Shown: positions 35,048 to 44,763, counted from the first letter of the stretch. The stretch is DNA of 64,000 nt from Agreia sp. Leaf283 (GCF_001422485.1 NZ_LMNF01000001.1:1021-65020), one strand, 5' to 3'. The notes: generated by a model from the letters alone, not told the origin. Translations and numbers: made by a program.

Positions 35048-37075
35048 TCAGCCCTGAATGCGCTTGTCTATCTCCTCACCCAGAATGGGCGAGATGTGGT
35101 GGGAGAAAGTCGTGGTCAGATGCGAAGCGGGCGAGTCCTGGTAGACCACGATGTTGTCGATCACGGAGTTGCACACCTGTGAATCGCAGAACACGTCGGT
35201 CAGGTCGATGGGATCGAGACCCAGCTTCAGTCCTGTGGACATCGTTTGATCGGCAACGGCATCCAGCGCCGCCGCCAGCGGAGTGGTGCACGACATCGCC
35301 GCTCGCGTTTCTCCTCCGCTGGCGTCGATGCAGTCGAAGGCGGAGGCCGGGTTGTAGGGAACGTCGACGATCGGCACCACCGGAACACCCGAATCCACCA
35401 GCTGCCCCCAATAATCGGCCGTGGCTTCCTGGGTGGCTGCCGCTCGTCGACTCCCTGCGACGAGAACCAGGTCATAGTCGTTCGCGACGATGTCATCGAA
35501 TCCGGTGCGTCCCCCTGCGCAGGCGTCGGACAAGCCCGCCTCGCAGTTGAGCCCGACGAAGGTCGTCAGTTTCCAGCCCCGTTGGTCGACGATATCGATG
35601 AGGGCCGGAATCCAGTGAGCGGCATGGGAGTCACCGGCGATGGCGAGAGACACCGGGGCATCATCCGACCCGTACGTGCACTCGTGAGGTCCCGTTCCGT
35701 CGAAATCGAAGCAGTCGAACATCTCCGCTTTGTCGTCTGCCCGGTTTGCTATCGACGGCACCAGAGGCGCGTCGACGTCGGTGCCCGCCCCGAGTGCGGG
35801 CAGGGCCCCGTCACCGGCCTGGGGCGCCGTCGCTGAAATGAAGAAGAGACTGCCAGCGCAGACGACGCACACCGCGGCCATGCCCGCTATGGCCGGATAG
35901 AAGCCCCGTCGAATGCGGAAGGTCCAGAACTGGCCGTATCGGAAGGGGTCCTCCACCAGGACCTTGCTTACTGCGGCCAGTGCGAGGGAGGCACCGATGA
36001 TGGCCACCTTCGCGACGTTTCCGAGCGGCTGACCCGACGCCAGCGGAACCAGGACGACCAGTGGCCAATGCCAGAGATAGATGCCGTACGAGATGTCCCC
36101 GATGTAGGTGATCACGCGCGCGCGAGCCAAGAGCGTGGGGGCAAACGCTCGGCCGAGATCACCCGCCCAGATCATGAGAACCGCGCCGATGACAGGAAGA
36201 AGCGCGGCGACTCCCGGGAATGCGGTATCTACGGGCAGCAGGAGGATCGTGCCGCCGAGCACGAGGAACCCTGCCCAGGAGAACGCGATCCGCATCGACC
36301 TCGGGAGAGCACGGTGTGCTCCCCGCAGCGCCGGAGACGCGACGAGAATCGCCAGGAGACCGCCGGACGCGAACTCCCAGACCCTTGCCGGTGTTGAGAA
36401 GTAGGCGATGCTGGGCGACGTCGATGTCAGCCAGACCGAATAGACCACAGAGGAGGCGAGGATCACGACGACGATGATCGTGATCGAACGCTGCACAAGG
36501 CGAGGCTGTTCGAGCGGCCTGCGCCCTGAGAGTGAGCGCCGGACGACCAGCGCCGTACCCAGAAGGATCAGCGGCCACGCGATATAGAACTGCTCTTCGA
36601 CCGACAGCGTCCAGAAGTGCTGGGTGGGAATCGGCGCCTGATCCCTCGCGAGATAGTTCACGGAGTCGTTGGCGAGCATCCAATTCTGCACGTAGACGGC
36701 TGACCCGACGATGTTTCGCAGGGCGACCTTCCAACTGGACTCCGGCATAAACGCGAAGATGCCGCCGATCGTCGCGAGGAGGACGACGCTGGCGAGGGGC
36801 AGGAGGCGGCGGGCACGATTCGCCCAGAACCCGGCAAGCAGCTTATGTGAGCCCGTGCCGATCTTCTTGGCGAGATGTGAGGTGATCAGAAAACCCGAGA
36901 TCACGAAGAAGACGTCTACACCGACGAATCCCCCGGGAAAGAGATTGGGCCAGAGGTGGTAGAAGAGGACTGCTCCGACGGCCACGGCACGGAGTACCTG
37001 GATGTCGAGTCGCATCGCCGGAGAAGGCACACGACGGCGCTCGGCCCGACGGCCGGCTGGTGCCATGCCGCCCAT
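35048..37075 (-). CDS. Acyltransferase-3 / SGNH fusion (OafA-type), copy 2
   Basis: 675 aa. The layout equals the gene at 24026: LDIQVLRAVAVGAVLFYHLWP, DVFFVISGFLIT, SVEEQFYIAWP, ten or so membrane helices, then an exported SGNH domain with Ser483 in AGDSHAA and a late SPASHLT block. The first 20 residues are Arg-rich and may be an overlong start; ATG at residue 21 (MRLDIQ) matches the start of the family domain. It is expected to transfer acetyl or another acyl group to the surface glycan. The GT2 start codon of the next reverse gene lies upstream, so they may share a transcript. Confidence 0.85.
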   Translation of the reverse strand: MGGMAPAGRRAERRRVPSPAMRLDIQVLRAVAVGAVLFYHLWPNLFPGGFVGVDVFFVISGFLITSHLAKKIGTGSHKLLAGFWANRARRLLPLASVVLLATIGGIFAFMPESSWKVALRNIVGSAVYVQNWMLANDSVNYLARDQAPIPTQHFWTLSVEEQFYIAWPLILLGTALVVRRSLSGRRPLEQPRLVQRSITIIVVVILASSVVYSVWLTSTSPSIAYFSTPARVWEFASGGLLAILVASPALRGAHRALPRSMRIAFSWAGFLVLGGTILLLPVDTAFPGVAALLPVIGAVLMIWAGDLGRAFAPTLLARARVITYIGDISYGIYLWHWPLVVLVPLASGQPLGNVAKVAIIGASLALAAVSKVLVEDPFRYGQFWTFRIRRGFYPAIAGMAAVCVVCAGSLFFISATAPQAGDGALPALGAGTDVDAPLVPSIANRADDKAEMFDCFDFDGTGPHECTYGSDDAPVSLAIAGDSHAAHWIPALIDIVDQRGWKLTTFVGLNCEAGLSDACAGGRTGFDDIVANDYDLVLVAGSRRAAATQEATADYWGQLVDSGVPVVPIVDVPYNPASAFDCIDASGGETRAAMSCTTPLAAALDAVADQTMSTGLKLGLDPIDLTDVFCDSQVCNSVIDNIVVYQDSPASHLTTTFSHHISPILGEEIDKRIQG

Positions 37076-37077
37076 GG

Positions 37078-38013
37078 CTACCGCTCCTTCCGATCGTCAA
37101 CGGCATCAAGGATCAACACGCCCGTGCGCCCGCGCACCGAGTCGCGGTAGCCCGCCAGCATCGCCCGGGCTATGGCGCGCCGATTCGGGCTGAACGCGAG
37201 TCGAAGCAGGTGCGCCTTCGTCTCTTCGCCGAGCCTGCGCAGTACCCACGACGGGTCCTTCAGCAGGTAGCGCCTGGTGAGCGTCGTGCCGTTGCGCGCG
37301 ATGTAGTAGACACGCTGCGGCGAGTGGTAGTTGTAGCTCAGTTCACGACCGAGCACCCGCAGGGGCCTGCCGAACAGCCGCGCGGGGTCGCGCCGTCCGA
37401 GCTGGTGCCGGATGTCGCATCCGGCCCCCACGAGCACGTCGAAACCCGCCGCGCGTGCCCGCGCCGTGTACTCGCTGTCGACGCCGTCGATCACGAGGCC
37501 CTCGTCGAGATGGCCGATCGAATCGAGGGTCTCGCGGGGGATCACAAAACCGGACTGCATGGGGTCGAACGCCACCGTGAAACCTGCGACGTCTCCGCGG
37601 GTGTGCACCGCGTGCCCGCTGTACGACGAGGCGACGACGACACCGACCCGTCGCCCCGCCGCGCGGGCATCGTGGTACGTGGTCAGCGCTCGCTCGGCGT
37701 AGTCGTCGACCGGCACCGAGTCCTGGTCGAAGGTCACGACGAAGTCGGGCCGCTCGTTCTCCTCGGCCGCCCGAATTCCGGCGTTGAGGCTCGCGGCGAT
37801 GCCGGCGTTCTGCGGCCGCCGGACGACCGTGACGCCGGTCGCCTCGATCTCATCGAGGCGCCCCGAGAACTCGGCCGGCGATCCGTCGTCGACGACGATC
37901 ACCCGGTCGAACTGCTGCCTCAGCTTTGCCGCCGTCGCCACCAGGTCGGCGTCGGGGCGGTAGGAGGCGACGATCGCGACGACACTGCGCGGGGCGGGAG
38001 GCTCAGTCGACAT
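37078..38013 (-). CDS. Glycosyltransferase family 2, RfbF-like rhamnosyltransferase, copy 2
   Basis: 311 aa from ATG 38013, preferred over an upstream start at 38076 because GAGGAG lies close by and the GT domain begins at residue 9. Motifs match the copy at 26906: VVAIVASYRPDADL, VIVVDDGSP, PQNAGIAASLNAG, VTFDQDSVP and the C-terminal YYIARNGTTLTRRY. It overlaps the end of the flippase gene by 11 bp and ends two bases before the acyltransferase start, so 39241 to 35048 reads as one reverse operon. Predicted to transfer rhamnose. Confidence 0.8.
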   Translation of the reverse strand: MSTEPPAPRSVVAIVASYRPDADLVATAAKLRQQFDRVIVVDDGSPAEFSGRLDEIEATGVTVVRRPQNAGIAASLNAGIRAAEENERPDFVVTFDQDSVPVDDYAERALTTYHDARAAGRRVGVVVASSYSGHAVHTRGDVAGFTVAFDPMQSGFVIPRETLDSIGHLDEGLVIDGVDSEYTARARAAGFDVLVGAGCDIRHQLGRRDPARLFGRPLRVLGRELSYNYHSPQRVYYIARNGTTLTRRYLLKDPSWVLRRLGEETKAHLLRLAFSPNRRAIARAMLAGYRDSVRGRTGVLILDAVDDRKER

Positions 38014-39241
38014 GGGACTCCTCTTTCTCGTTCTCGCGGCGCAGTTCACGGAACGCGGGCACGGCGAGTGCCCCACAGAGCACCGCCTCGCTGAGCGCCA
38101 TGCCGAGCGCGATCAGGGCCGCGTGGCCCGAGAGTCCGGCGGCGAGCATCGCGCCGATTCCGAGCACGGCCGAGACGAGCGTCCACCGCAGGATGAGCCT
38201 CTGTCGACCGGCGGGAATCAGCACGTTGCGCATGAGCGGCGTGCCGACCGAGAGGAAGAAGAAGGCGATGCCGTAGTAGAGGCACACCTCGACGGTGGCC
38301 CGCGCCTGACCCGCGAACAGAAGCTCGCTCACCCACGGACCGGCCAGCACCAGGATGACAAGACCCGCGGCGCCGAGCCCGACGTGCGACCACAGGGCGA
38401 ACGCGTGCCGCTGCCGCCTGTTGGCGATGCCCGGCTCGATGGTCCAGCTCTGCAGTGCGTTGCCCAGGGCCACGACCGTGAAGAGACCGAACCGATAGAG
38501 GGTGTCCGCCGTCGACAGGCTTCCGGATGCGAGGGGGCTGGTCGTCGCCGTCGCGATCGGCGCCGGGGTGGATGCGTAGGCGCTGCCCGCCATGCTGATG
38601 CCGGCGGTGTGACCCTGCGATCGCAGGTCGCGGAGCGCTGCGCCGAGCGGAGTCGGCAGCCAGACGCCCCCGCGCGAGAACCGGCGGTGGAAGAGGACGA
38701 GGCTCACCCCCGTGGCGGCGGCCAGCACGATCGTATAGCTCCACACCTGCTGCGTCGCGAGGAGCAGGGGAACGGAGACGAGAGTGGCGAGGAACCGCGG
38801 GATGGTGTCGTAGTAGGCGAGCAGCCTGGGCTGCCCGAGGCCGATGCAGAACCAGGCCGGCGACATACCCACGAGGGCCGTCGCGAGTGCCATCGACACG
38901 GCCTCGACGCGGAACTCGGGCACGGCCACGAACGCCGCGATGACCGATGCGATGGGGAGCGCGAAGACCAGCAGCACGATGCGCGTGCGCACGCTGCGCA
39001 GGTAGACCGTGGCCCTCTCGGCCGGAGTGGCGGCACGCGCGATCAGCACGGGGCCGTCGACATTCCAGCCCCACATCAGCGCCGTCGCGGCGAACGTGCC
39101 GATCGCCTGGCCCGAGATCACACTCGAGACGCCCTCGCCTCCGACGATGGCCGAGACGATGGGGAGGAGGAGGAACGGCGTGATGAGCGACAGCAGAGGC
39201 AGCACCGTGAAGCCGGAGAGGCGCAGCAGAACGGTCTTCAT
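38003..39241 (-). CDS. Wzx-like polysaccharide flippase (MOP superfamily)
   Basis: 412 aa, about twelve hydrophobic segments and almost no soluble part. SGFTVLPLLSLITPFLLLP at the start and the repeated pattern of Gly/Pro-containing helices fit the polysaccharide transporter branch of the multidrug/oligosaccharide-lipid/polysaccharide exporters. It would move lipid-linked repeat units from the cytoplasmic to the outer face of the membrane. The presence of both this gene and the wzm/wzt pair is unusual for a single polymer. No obvious Wzy polymerase or Wzz chain-length regulator lies nearby. Confidence 0.7.
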   Translation of the reverse strand: MKTVLLRLSGFTVLPLLSLITPFLLLPIVSAIVGGEGVSSVISGQAIGTFAATALMWGWNVDGPVLIARAATPAERATVYLRSVRTRIVLLVFALPIASVIAAFVAVPEFRVEAVSMALATALVGMSPAWFCIGLGQPRLLAYYDTIPRFLATLVSVPLLLATQQVWSYTIVLAAATGVSLVLFHRRFSRGGVWLPTPLGAALRDLRSQGHTAGISMAGSAYASTPAPIATATTSPLASGSLSTADTLYRFGLFTVVALGNALQSWTIEPGIANRRQRHAFALWSHVGLGAAGLVILVLAGPWVSELLFAGQARATVEVCLYYGIAFFFLSVGTPLMRNVLIPAGRQRLILRWTLVSAVLGIGAMLAAGLSGHAALIALGMALSEAVLCGALAVPAFRELRRENEKEESHVD

Positions 39242-39339
39242 GGGTGTTTCTTCGTCCTCGGGCGTCGGCGGAAAGCTCCCCCGATCTTAGCGAGGCAATC
39301 CCGGACCCCGGGCGGGGACTCCGTGCCGTGGACGACGCC

Positions 39340-40524
39340 TCACCTGTGGAAGGAGGACACCGCTTCGATCACTCGATCGATCTGGCCCTGGCTCATGTCG
39401 GCCCACAGGGGCAGGCGCACGAGACGGTCTGAGAAGTTCTGGCTCTGGGTGAGCTCGCGCAGGCGACGGCCGTGCCGCAGGCCTGCCGGGGCGGAGTCGA
39501 GCGGAATGTAGTGGAATGACGCGAAGACGCCGAGCGACCGCAGATGCGCGAGCAGCGCCACCTGATAGTCGTGGTCGGGCGCCTGCAGAAAGAACAGGTG
39601 TGCCGGATGCCGCCGGTCGGCCGGCACGTCCATCAGCCTCACGTTCTCACCGTGAGCCCACGAGGGCAGCCGGGTCGCGTAGCTGTTCCAGACCGCGTGC
39701 CTCTTCTGCTGGATGCTCGAGAATGACTCGAGCTGCGAGTCGAGGACAGCGGCGTTGTACTCGCTCAGAAGGTAGCTCGATCCGATGTCGACCCACGTGT
39801 ACTTGTCGATCTGGCCGCGCAGGAAGCGGGCCCGGTCTGTGCCCTTCTCTCTCATGATCTCCGCACGGTCCATCAGGGACAGGTCGTTGATCAGGATCGC
39901 TCCGCCCTCGCCGCAGTGCACGTTCTTGGTGTCGTGAAAGCTCTGCACGCCGACCACGCCGAATGTGCCCAGCGCCCTGCCACGGTAGGAGCCGCCCAGG
40001 CCGTGGGCGTTGTCTTCGATGATGGCGAGACCGTGCTCCTCGGCGATCGCCGAGATGGCCTCGAAGTCGACGGCGACCCCGCCGTAGCTGACCACGGAGA
40101 TGGCCTTGGTTCTGGGGGTGACGGCCTCGGCCACCTGCTGCGGGTCGATGTTGCCGTGCCGCATGTCGACGTCGACGAACACGCAGGTGGCGCCGGTGAG
40201 GGCGATGGCGTTGGCTGCCGAGGGGAAGGTGAAGCTCGGAAGGATCACCTCGTCGCCAGGGCCCAGGTCGAGGAGCCGGCTGGCGAGTTCGAGCGCGTGC
40301 GAACCGGAGGTGGTCAGCAACGCTGCCGGGGAACCGGTGATGTCGGTGAGACGCCGGGTTGCGGAGCGGGTGAAACCACCGTCGCCATGAGCATGGTCGC
40401 CGCGCACGACCTCGCGCAGATTCTCCATCTCGTGCGGTGCGTGAAACGGCCTCGAGAACAGGATGGCAGCGTCGTCTTTCGACACTGTGGAGGGCGACGA
40501 CAACGCGCTGTGGTTCTGGTGCAT
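39340..40524 (-). CDS. wecE: WecE-type dTDP-4-keto-6-deoxy-sugar aminotransferase
   Basis: 394 aa PLP enzyme of the DegT/DnrJ/EryC1/StrS family. Key parts are SGSHALEL, the PLP-contact EDNAHGLGG (Asp171) and the Schiff-base lysine Lys200 in FHDTKN. REKGTDRARFLRGQIDKYTW and DIGSSYLLSE are especially close to WecE/RffA, which makes dTDP-4-amino-4,6-dideoxygalactose in enterobacterial common antigen synthesis. The substrate dTDP-4-keto-6-deoxyglucose comes from RmlA (gene 89 bp upstream, same strand) and RmlB, which is not in the window. No N-acetyltransferase partner (WecD type) was found nearby, so the amine may stay free. Confidence 0.85.
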   Translation of the reverse strand: MHQNHSALSSPSTVSKDDAAILFSRPFHAPHEMENLREVVRGDHAHGDGGFTRSATRRLTDITGSPAALLTTSGSHALELASRLLDLGPGDEVILPSFTFPSAANAIALTGATCVFVDVDMRHGNIDPQQVAEAVTPRTKAISVVSYGGVAVDFEAISAIAEEHGLAIIEDNAHGLGGSYRGRALGTFGVVGVQSFHDTKNVHCGEGGAILINDLSLMDRAEIMREKGTDRARFLRGQIDKYTWVDIGSSYLLSEYNAAVLDSQLESFSSIQQKRHAVWNSYATRLPSWAHGENVRLMDVPADRRHPAHLFFLQAPDHDYQVALLAHLRSLGVFASFHYIPLDSAPAGLRHGRRLRELTQSQNFSDRLVRLPLWADMSQGQIDRVIEAVSSFHR

Positions 40525-40613
40525 GGTCTGCGAATCATCTCAGAGCAAACACATAGAAAGCTACATTCGACGCGTGTCGAAGCTGAAGATCATCCCCGAG
40601 TACGAGCGCCCGA

Positions 40614-41480
40614 TCAGCGTGCGTCGAGAAGCGTGTTGAGGTAGGTGCCGTATCCGCTCTTCACGAGGGGCGCGGCAAGAGTGCGGAGCTGCTCGTCGGA
40701 GATCCAGCCGGCGCGCCAGGCGATCTCCTCGATGCAACCGATCTTGAAGCCCTGCCGGTCTTCGACGACCCGAACGAACTCGGTCGCCTGAACCATCGAC
40801 TCGAATGTGCCGGTGTCGAGCCAGGCCGTTCCTCGGTCGAGAACCTGCACCCGCAGGTTGCCCTGCTTGAGGTAGCGCTCGTTGACCGTGGAGATCTCGA
40901 GCTCGCCGCGGGCACTGGGCTCGATCGTCTTGGCGATCTCGACCACGGAGTTGTCGTAGAAGTAGAGGCCGGGAACGGCGTAGTTGCTCTTCGGCTCGAC
41001 CGGCTTCTCCTCGATCGACACGGCGACGTTGGCGTCGTCGAACTCCACCACGCCGTAGGCGCGCGGATTGGCCACGTGGTACGCGAAGATCAGGGCGCCA
41101 TCGAACGACGTGTTGTTGCGCAGGCTGGAGCCGAGGCCTGTTCCGTGGAAGATGTTGTCGCCGAGCACGAGGGCCACGCTCTCGTCGCCGATGAACTCCT
41201 CGCCGATGATGAAGGCCTGGGCCAGGCCGTCGGGCGAGGGCTGCACGGCGTACTCGAGGCGGATGCCGAGCTCGCTGCCGTCGCCGAGCAGCGACTTGAA
41301 CTGTTCGTTGTACTCCGGCGTCGTGATGATGAGGATCTCGTTGATGCCCGCCATCATCAGGGTCGACAGGGGGTAATAGATCATGGGCTTGTCATAGATG
41401 GGCATCAGCTGCTTGCTGATGCCCTTCGTGATGGGCCAGAGCCGGGTGCCGGAGCCGCCGGCGAGAATGATTCCACGCAT
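40614..41480 (-). CDS. rmlA: Glucose-1-phosphate thymidylyltransferase
   Basis: 288 aa, full family length. [21 protein letters not shown] at the N-terminus is the nucleotide-binding signature, followed by [17 protein letters not shown] and VLGDNIFHG. RmlA joins dTTP and glucose-1-phosphate to dTDP-glucose, the first step to dTDP-rhamnose and, through WecE, to dTDP-amino sugars. rmlB, rmlC and rmlD are not in this window. It is divergent from the GT4 gene at 41694 across 213 bp. TAGACT eight bases before the ATG is a possible leaderless-type -10 box. Confidence 0.95.
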   Translation of the reverse strand: MRGIILAGGSGTRLWPITKGISKQLMPIYDKPMIYYPLSTLMMAGINEILIITTPEYNEQFKSLLGDGSELGIRLEYAVQPSPDGLAQAFIIGEEFIGDESVALVLGDNIFHGTGLGSSLRNNTSFDGALIFAYHVANPRAYGVVEFDDANVAVSIEEKPVEPKSNYAVPGLYFYDNSVVEIAKTIEPSARGELEISTVNERYLKQGNLRVQVLDRGTAWLDTGTFESMVQATEFVRVVEDRQGFKIGCIEEIAWRAGWISDEQLRTLAAPLVKSGYGTYLNTLLDAR

Positions 41481-41488
41481 GGTCGAGA

Positions 41489-41494
41489 AGTCTA
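41489..41494 (-). promoter_or_regulatory. Candidate -10 box for rmlA
   Basis: TAGACT on the reverse strand, eight bases before the rmlA ATG. Confidence 0.4.
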
Positions 41495-41693
41495 CCGGGC
41501 GGCCTCTCAGGAAGCCTCATTGGAGGCTGATAGGGTCGGAGCCACGGACAGTTCGTCGTTTTGTTCGTTCCGCCCCGCGGCTTGTCCACCCGGTTTCTCA
41601 GACCTGTCGCAGGTCCCGAGCGGAATTCGAACCCGTGCGACGGTGTCCGGTGGGCTGCACTCTGCAGCGCACTCGGGAAGTATTTGGAGACTG

Positions 41694-42836
41694 ATGACAA
41701 CCCTCAGGGTGATCATTGATCAGATGGTGGCGACAGTACCGGGGGGCATCGGTCGCTATACGGAAGAACTGACACGTGAGTTGATCGCCACGGCACCTCG
41801 TGGGTGCGATGTCGAAGGCATCATCTCGAAGGTGCCCGACGAGACCTACGACGAGACCCTGTCCCGGCTGCCCGGACTCGGTGGTCTCACGCGACTGTCT
41901 CTGCCGCGTCGCGAGCTCGCGCGCGCCTGGCAGCACGGATTCTCGACCGGGGCGAAGGGCCGCGGCATGATCCATGCCACCAGCCTGCTCGCCCCTCTCC
42001 GCAAGATCGACCGCGTCAACTCCATCGGCGAGCAGGTCGCCGTCACGATCCACGACGTCGTTCCGTGGACCCACCCCGAGACGCTCACCAAACACGGGGT
42101 CGCCTGGCACAAGGGGCTCGCCAAGCGGGCGCGGCGCTACGCCGACGCCATCGTCGTCCCCACCCACGCTGTCGCCGCGGAGCTGCGGGAATTCGTGAAC
42201 TTCGGCGACCGGGTGCGTGTCATCGGAGGCGCCGTCAGTTCCAAGCTCGTCGTTCCCGAGAATGCAGACGAGCGCGCATCCGAGCTCGATCTGCCCGCCG
42301 AGTACATCCTCACTGTGGGCACGCTGGAACCCCGCAAGGGTCTCGCTCCCCTGATTGCAGCACTCGCGCGCCCCGGCGTGCCCGATCTGCCCCTGCTCAT
42401 CGCAGGTCCCGACGGCTGGGGCGATCTCGATGTCGCCCGCGTCGTCGCCGAGGCGGGGCTGCCCGCCGAACGCGTGCGCACCCTCGGATTCGTCTCCGAC
42501 TTCGACCTGGCGCTGCTACTAGACCGCGCCTCGCTCTTCGTCTACCCCAGCCTCGCCGAGGGATTCGGCCTCCCCGTGATCGAGGCCATGAACTTCGGCA
42601 CGCCGGTCATCCACTCCGACGTGCCCGCGCTGCGCGAGGTCACGGCCGGAGCGAGTGTCTCGGTGGCGCGCGACGACCCGGCCGGGTACCCGGAGCGGAT
42701 CGCCTCGGCCATCACCCGCGTGCTCGGAGACACCCAGCTCTTCGAACGGCTCTCCGTGGGCGGCTACGACCGCGCCCGCGCATTCAGTTGGCGCGACTCG
42801 GCCGAGAAGGTCTGGCAGCTGCACGCCGACCTGTAA
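41694..42836 (+). CDS. Glycosyltransferase family 4
   Basis: 380 aa from ATG 41694, with TTGGAG six bases upstream. N-terminal half: RVIIDQMVATVPGGIGRYT, typical of GT4 enzymes that grip the acceptor with a Gly-rich loop, then TIHDVVPW. C-terminal half: TVGTLEPRKGLAPL and YPSLAEGFGLPVIEAM, the nucleotide-sugar binding block. It resembles the GT4 enzyme at 30544 but is not a close copy. It faces the LCP gene with a 68-bp gap that includes a hairpin. Predicted hexose or deoxyhexose transfer in chain assembly. Confidence 0.85.
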   Translation: MTTLRVIIDQMVATVPGGIGRYTEELTRELIATAPRGCDVEGIISKVPDETYDETLSRLPGLGGLTRLSLPRRELARAWQHGFSTGAKGRGMIHATSLLAPLRKIDRVNSIGEQVAVTIHDVVPWTHPETLTKHGVAWHKGLAKRARRYADAIVVPTHAVAAELREFVNFGDRVRVIGGAVSSKLVVPENADERASELDLPAEYILTVGTLEPRKGLAPLIAALARPGVPDLPLLIAGPDGWGDLDVARVVAEAGLPAERVRTLGFVSDFDLALLLDRASLFVYPSLAEGFGLPVIEAMNFGTPVIHSDVPALREVTAGASVSVARDDPAGYPERIASAITRVLGDTQLFERLSVGGYDRARAFSWRDSAEKVWQLHADL

Positions 42837-42837
42837 C

Positions 42838-42866
42838 CGGTCGGCTTATCTTTGGCCGGCCGACCG
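42838..42866. terminator. Hairpin between convergent genes
   Basis: Eight-base arms (42838-42845 and 42859-42866) pair perfectly around a 13-base loop containing a short T run, between the convergent GT4 and LCP genes. Confidence 0.4.
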
Positions 42867-42904
42867 CTGACAGGCCGGGCCGGCCGAGGCCGCCGTCGCC
42901 GCTA

Positions 42905-44260
42905 CTACGTCTTCGACGAACTGAGCACGAGGGCGTCGGTGACGGACTGCCGCACGGTGGCCCAGTCGGGATCTTCGGGATCGATCAGCGGCGGCACGAG
43001 TTCGACGTTGTCGATCGGAAGGTCTTTCGTCTTGAGCGCGAGGTCGAGGAAGTACGCCAGGGTCGACTGCGGAACGTCGGTCTTCACCACGTCGGCGCCT
43101 GCCTGGGCGATGCCCTGGAACTTCGACAGCACGTTGGCCGGCTGGAACTGCGTGAGGATGGCCGTCTGCAGTTCGCGCTGGCGGCTCATACGGTCGTAGT
43201 CGCTCGTGGAGTGGCGGGACCGGGCGTACCAGAGCGCCGTCGTTCCATCCATGTGCTGCAGGCCGGGCTCGATCCAGCCCTCGACCTGCTCGAGGTTCTC
43301 GTCGCCACCGATGGGCAGGCGCTCGGTGACGTTGATGTCGACGCCGCCGAGGGCATCGATGAGCTGCGCGAAGCCCTGCATATCGATGAGCACGTAGTAC
43401 TGGATGGTGATGCCGAGCGCGCCTTCGACCGCGTCCTTCGTGGCCTCGACACCCGGGCTCGAGCCCTCGGCCTCTGCATTCGGGTAGAGGTCTTGGTCGT
43501 AGGCCTCGACGCGGGGGTAGAGGAAGCTGATCTGACAGTCGGAACCGCAGTCGTAGACGCCCGTGCCGTTCTCGTCGTAGTCGGAGCCGATGAGAGGCGA
43601 GCCCTCGGGGAAGGGCACCTGCTGCAGGTCGCGCGGCACACCGATCATCGTGGCGCGGCCGGTGTCGGCCTCGATGCTGACGACGGTGATGCTGTCGGGG
43701 CGCAGGCCGTCGCGGTCGGCACCGGCGTCGCCTCCGAGAAGAAGGATGTTGTAGCGGCCGTCGACGGGAGGCTCGGCGTTCGCCTGGACCGCGAAGATCG
43801 AGGCCACGGTGTCGCGGGTCACGTTCACGAGGTAGGCGCCGTAGCCCGCGCCGCCGGCGAACAGCACGAGCAGCACGGTGGTGAAGGCCGCGATCCAGCC
43901 GCGTGCCTTTGGCCGCGTGCGCACGAGGCGCACCAGACGCAGGGTGTCGAGGGCGAGGATCACCCACAGCACGGCATAGGCGATGAGCAGGATCTGCACC
44001 GCCCACAGGCTCCACTCGTTCGTGAAGATCGAGAAGATGACCTGGGGCCAGATGAGATAGACGAGACCCGCCACGATGGCGAGCCCCACGAGGCCGAGGG
44101 TGCAGGCCAGGCCGAAGCGGCCGAGGCGCCTGCTGCCGGCCAGCACCTGGGCGGAGCCGGGCAGCACGAAGTTCAGCACGACCAGCACCCAGGCTCGGGC
44201 GGTCATGACTTTGGGAGAGGCCACATCCGGATAGCGGATGGGTGCGTTGACAGTGGTCAT
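42905..44260 (-). CDS. LytR-CpsA-Psr (LCP) family polymer ligase
   Basis: 451 aa. Four hydrophobic segments occupy residues 20-175, the first with the [14 protein letters not shown] motif. The exported LCP domain has [18 protein letters not shown], the conserved pocket that binds the polyprenyl-pyrophosphate donor, and [11 protein letters not shown] enzymes move wall polymers from their lipid carrier to peptidoglycan. Its place at the end of the glycan locus and the presence of WbbL upstream suggest this is the ligase for that polymer. The start overlaps the purE stop by four bases, so it may be transcribed together with purE. Confidence 0.9.
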   Translation of the reverse strand: MTTVNAPIRYPDVASPKVMTARAWVLVVLNFVLPGSAQVLAGSRRLGRFGLACTLGLVGLAIVAGLVYLIWPQVIFSIFTNEWSLWAVQILLIAYAVLWVILALDTLRLVRLVRTRPKARGWIAAFTTVLLVLFAGGAGYGAYLVNVTRDTVASIFAVQANAEPPVDGRYNILLLGGDAGADRDGLRPDSITVVSIEADTGRATMIGVPRDLQQVPFPEGSPLIGSDYDENGTGVYDCGSDCQISFLYPRVEAYDQDLYPNAEAEGSSPGVEATKDAVEGALGITIQYYVLIDMQGFAQLIDALGGVDINVTERLPIGGDENLEQVEGWIEPGLQHMDGTTALWYARSRHSTSDYDRMSRQRELQTAILTQFQPANVLSKFQGIAQAGADVVKTDVPQSTLAYFLDLALKTKDLPIDNVELVPPLIDPEDPDWATVRQSVTDALVLSSSKT

Positions 44261-44757
44261 AGGCGCGCTTGCAGGTCCTGGTTCTTCTGTTCGACAAGGG
44301 CGGTGAGCTCTTCGCGGTAGTCGCCGAGCTTGCCCGCGAGGGTGTCGTCGAAGGTCGAGAGGATGCTCACGGCGATGAGGCCGGCATTCTTCGCGCCGCC
44401 GATCGACACGGTGGCGACGGGGATGCCCGCGGGCATCTGCACGATGGACAGCAGGGAATCGAGGCCGTCGAGACGGGCGAGGGGCACAGGCACGCCGACG
44501 ACAGGGAGGGTCGTGACCGCCGCGAGCATTCCGGGAAGGTGGGCGGCGCCACCGGCGCCGGCGATGATCACTTTGAGCCCGCGCTCTCGTGCCGTACGTC
44601 CGTAGTCGATCATCTTCTCGGGGGTGCGATGGGCCGAGACGACCTGCACCTCGTGGGCGATACCGAAGTCGCTGAGCACGGCGACGGCGTCGGCCATCAC
44701 GGAGAAGTCGGAATCCGACCCCATGACGACACCGACGAGAGGCATAAGAGCGGGCAT
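44257..44757 (-). CDS. purE: N5-carboxyaminoimidazole ribonucleotide mutase
   Basis: 166 aa, standard length. [14 protein letters not shown] at the N-terminus, SAHRTPEKM with the catalytic His, and [12 protein letters not shown] are the PurE hallmarks. It rearranges N5-CAIR to CAIR in purine synthesis; its partner PurK lies at 47089 on the same strand. ATG 44757 is chosen because TACCAT lies exactly six bases upstream. In related genomes purK and purE are usually adjacent, but here a divergent sigma-factor operon lies between them. The stop overlaps the LCP start. Confidence 0.95.
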   Translation of the reverse strand: MPALMPLVGVVMGSDSDFSVMADAVAVLSDFGIAHEVQVVSAHRTPEKMIDYGRTARERGLKVIIAGAGGAAHLPGMLAAVTTLPVVGVPVPLARLDGLDSLLSIVQMPAGIPVATVSIGGAKNAGLIAVSILSTFDDTLAGKLGDYREELTALVEQKNQDLQARL

Positions 44758-44763
44758 TTGCCC

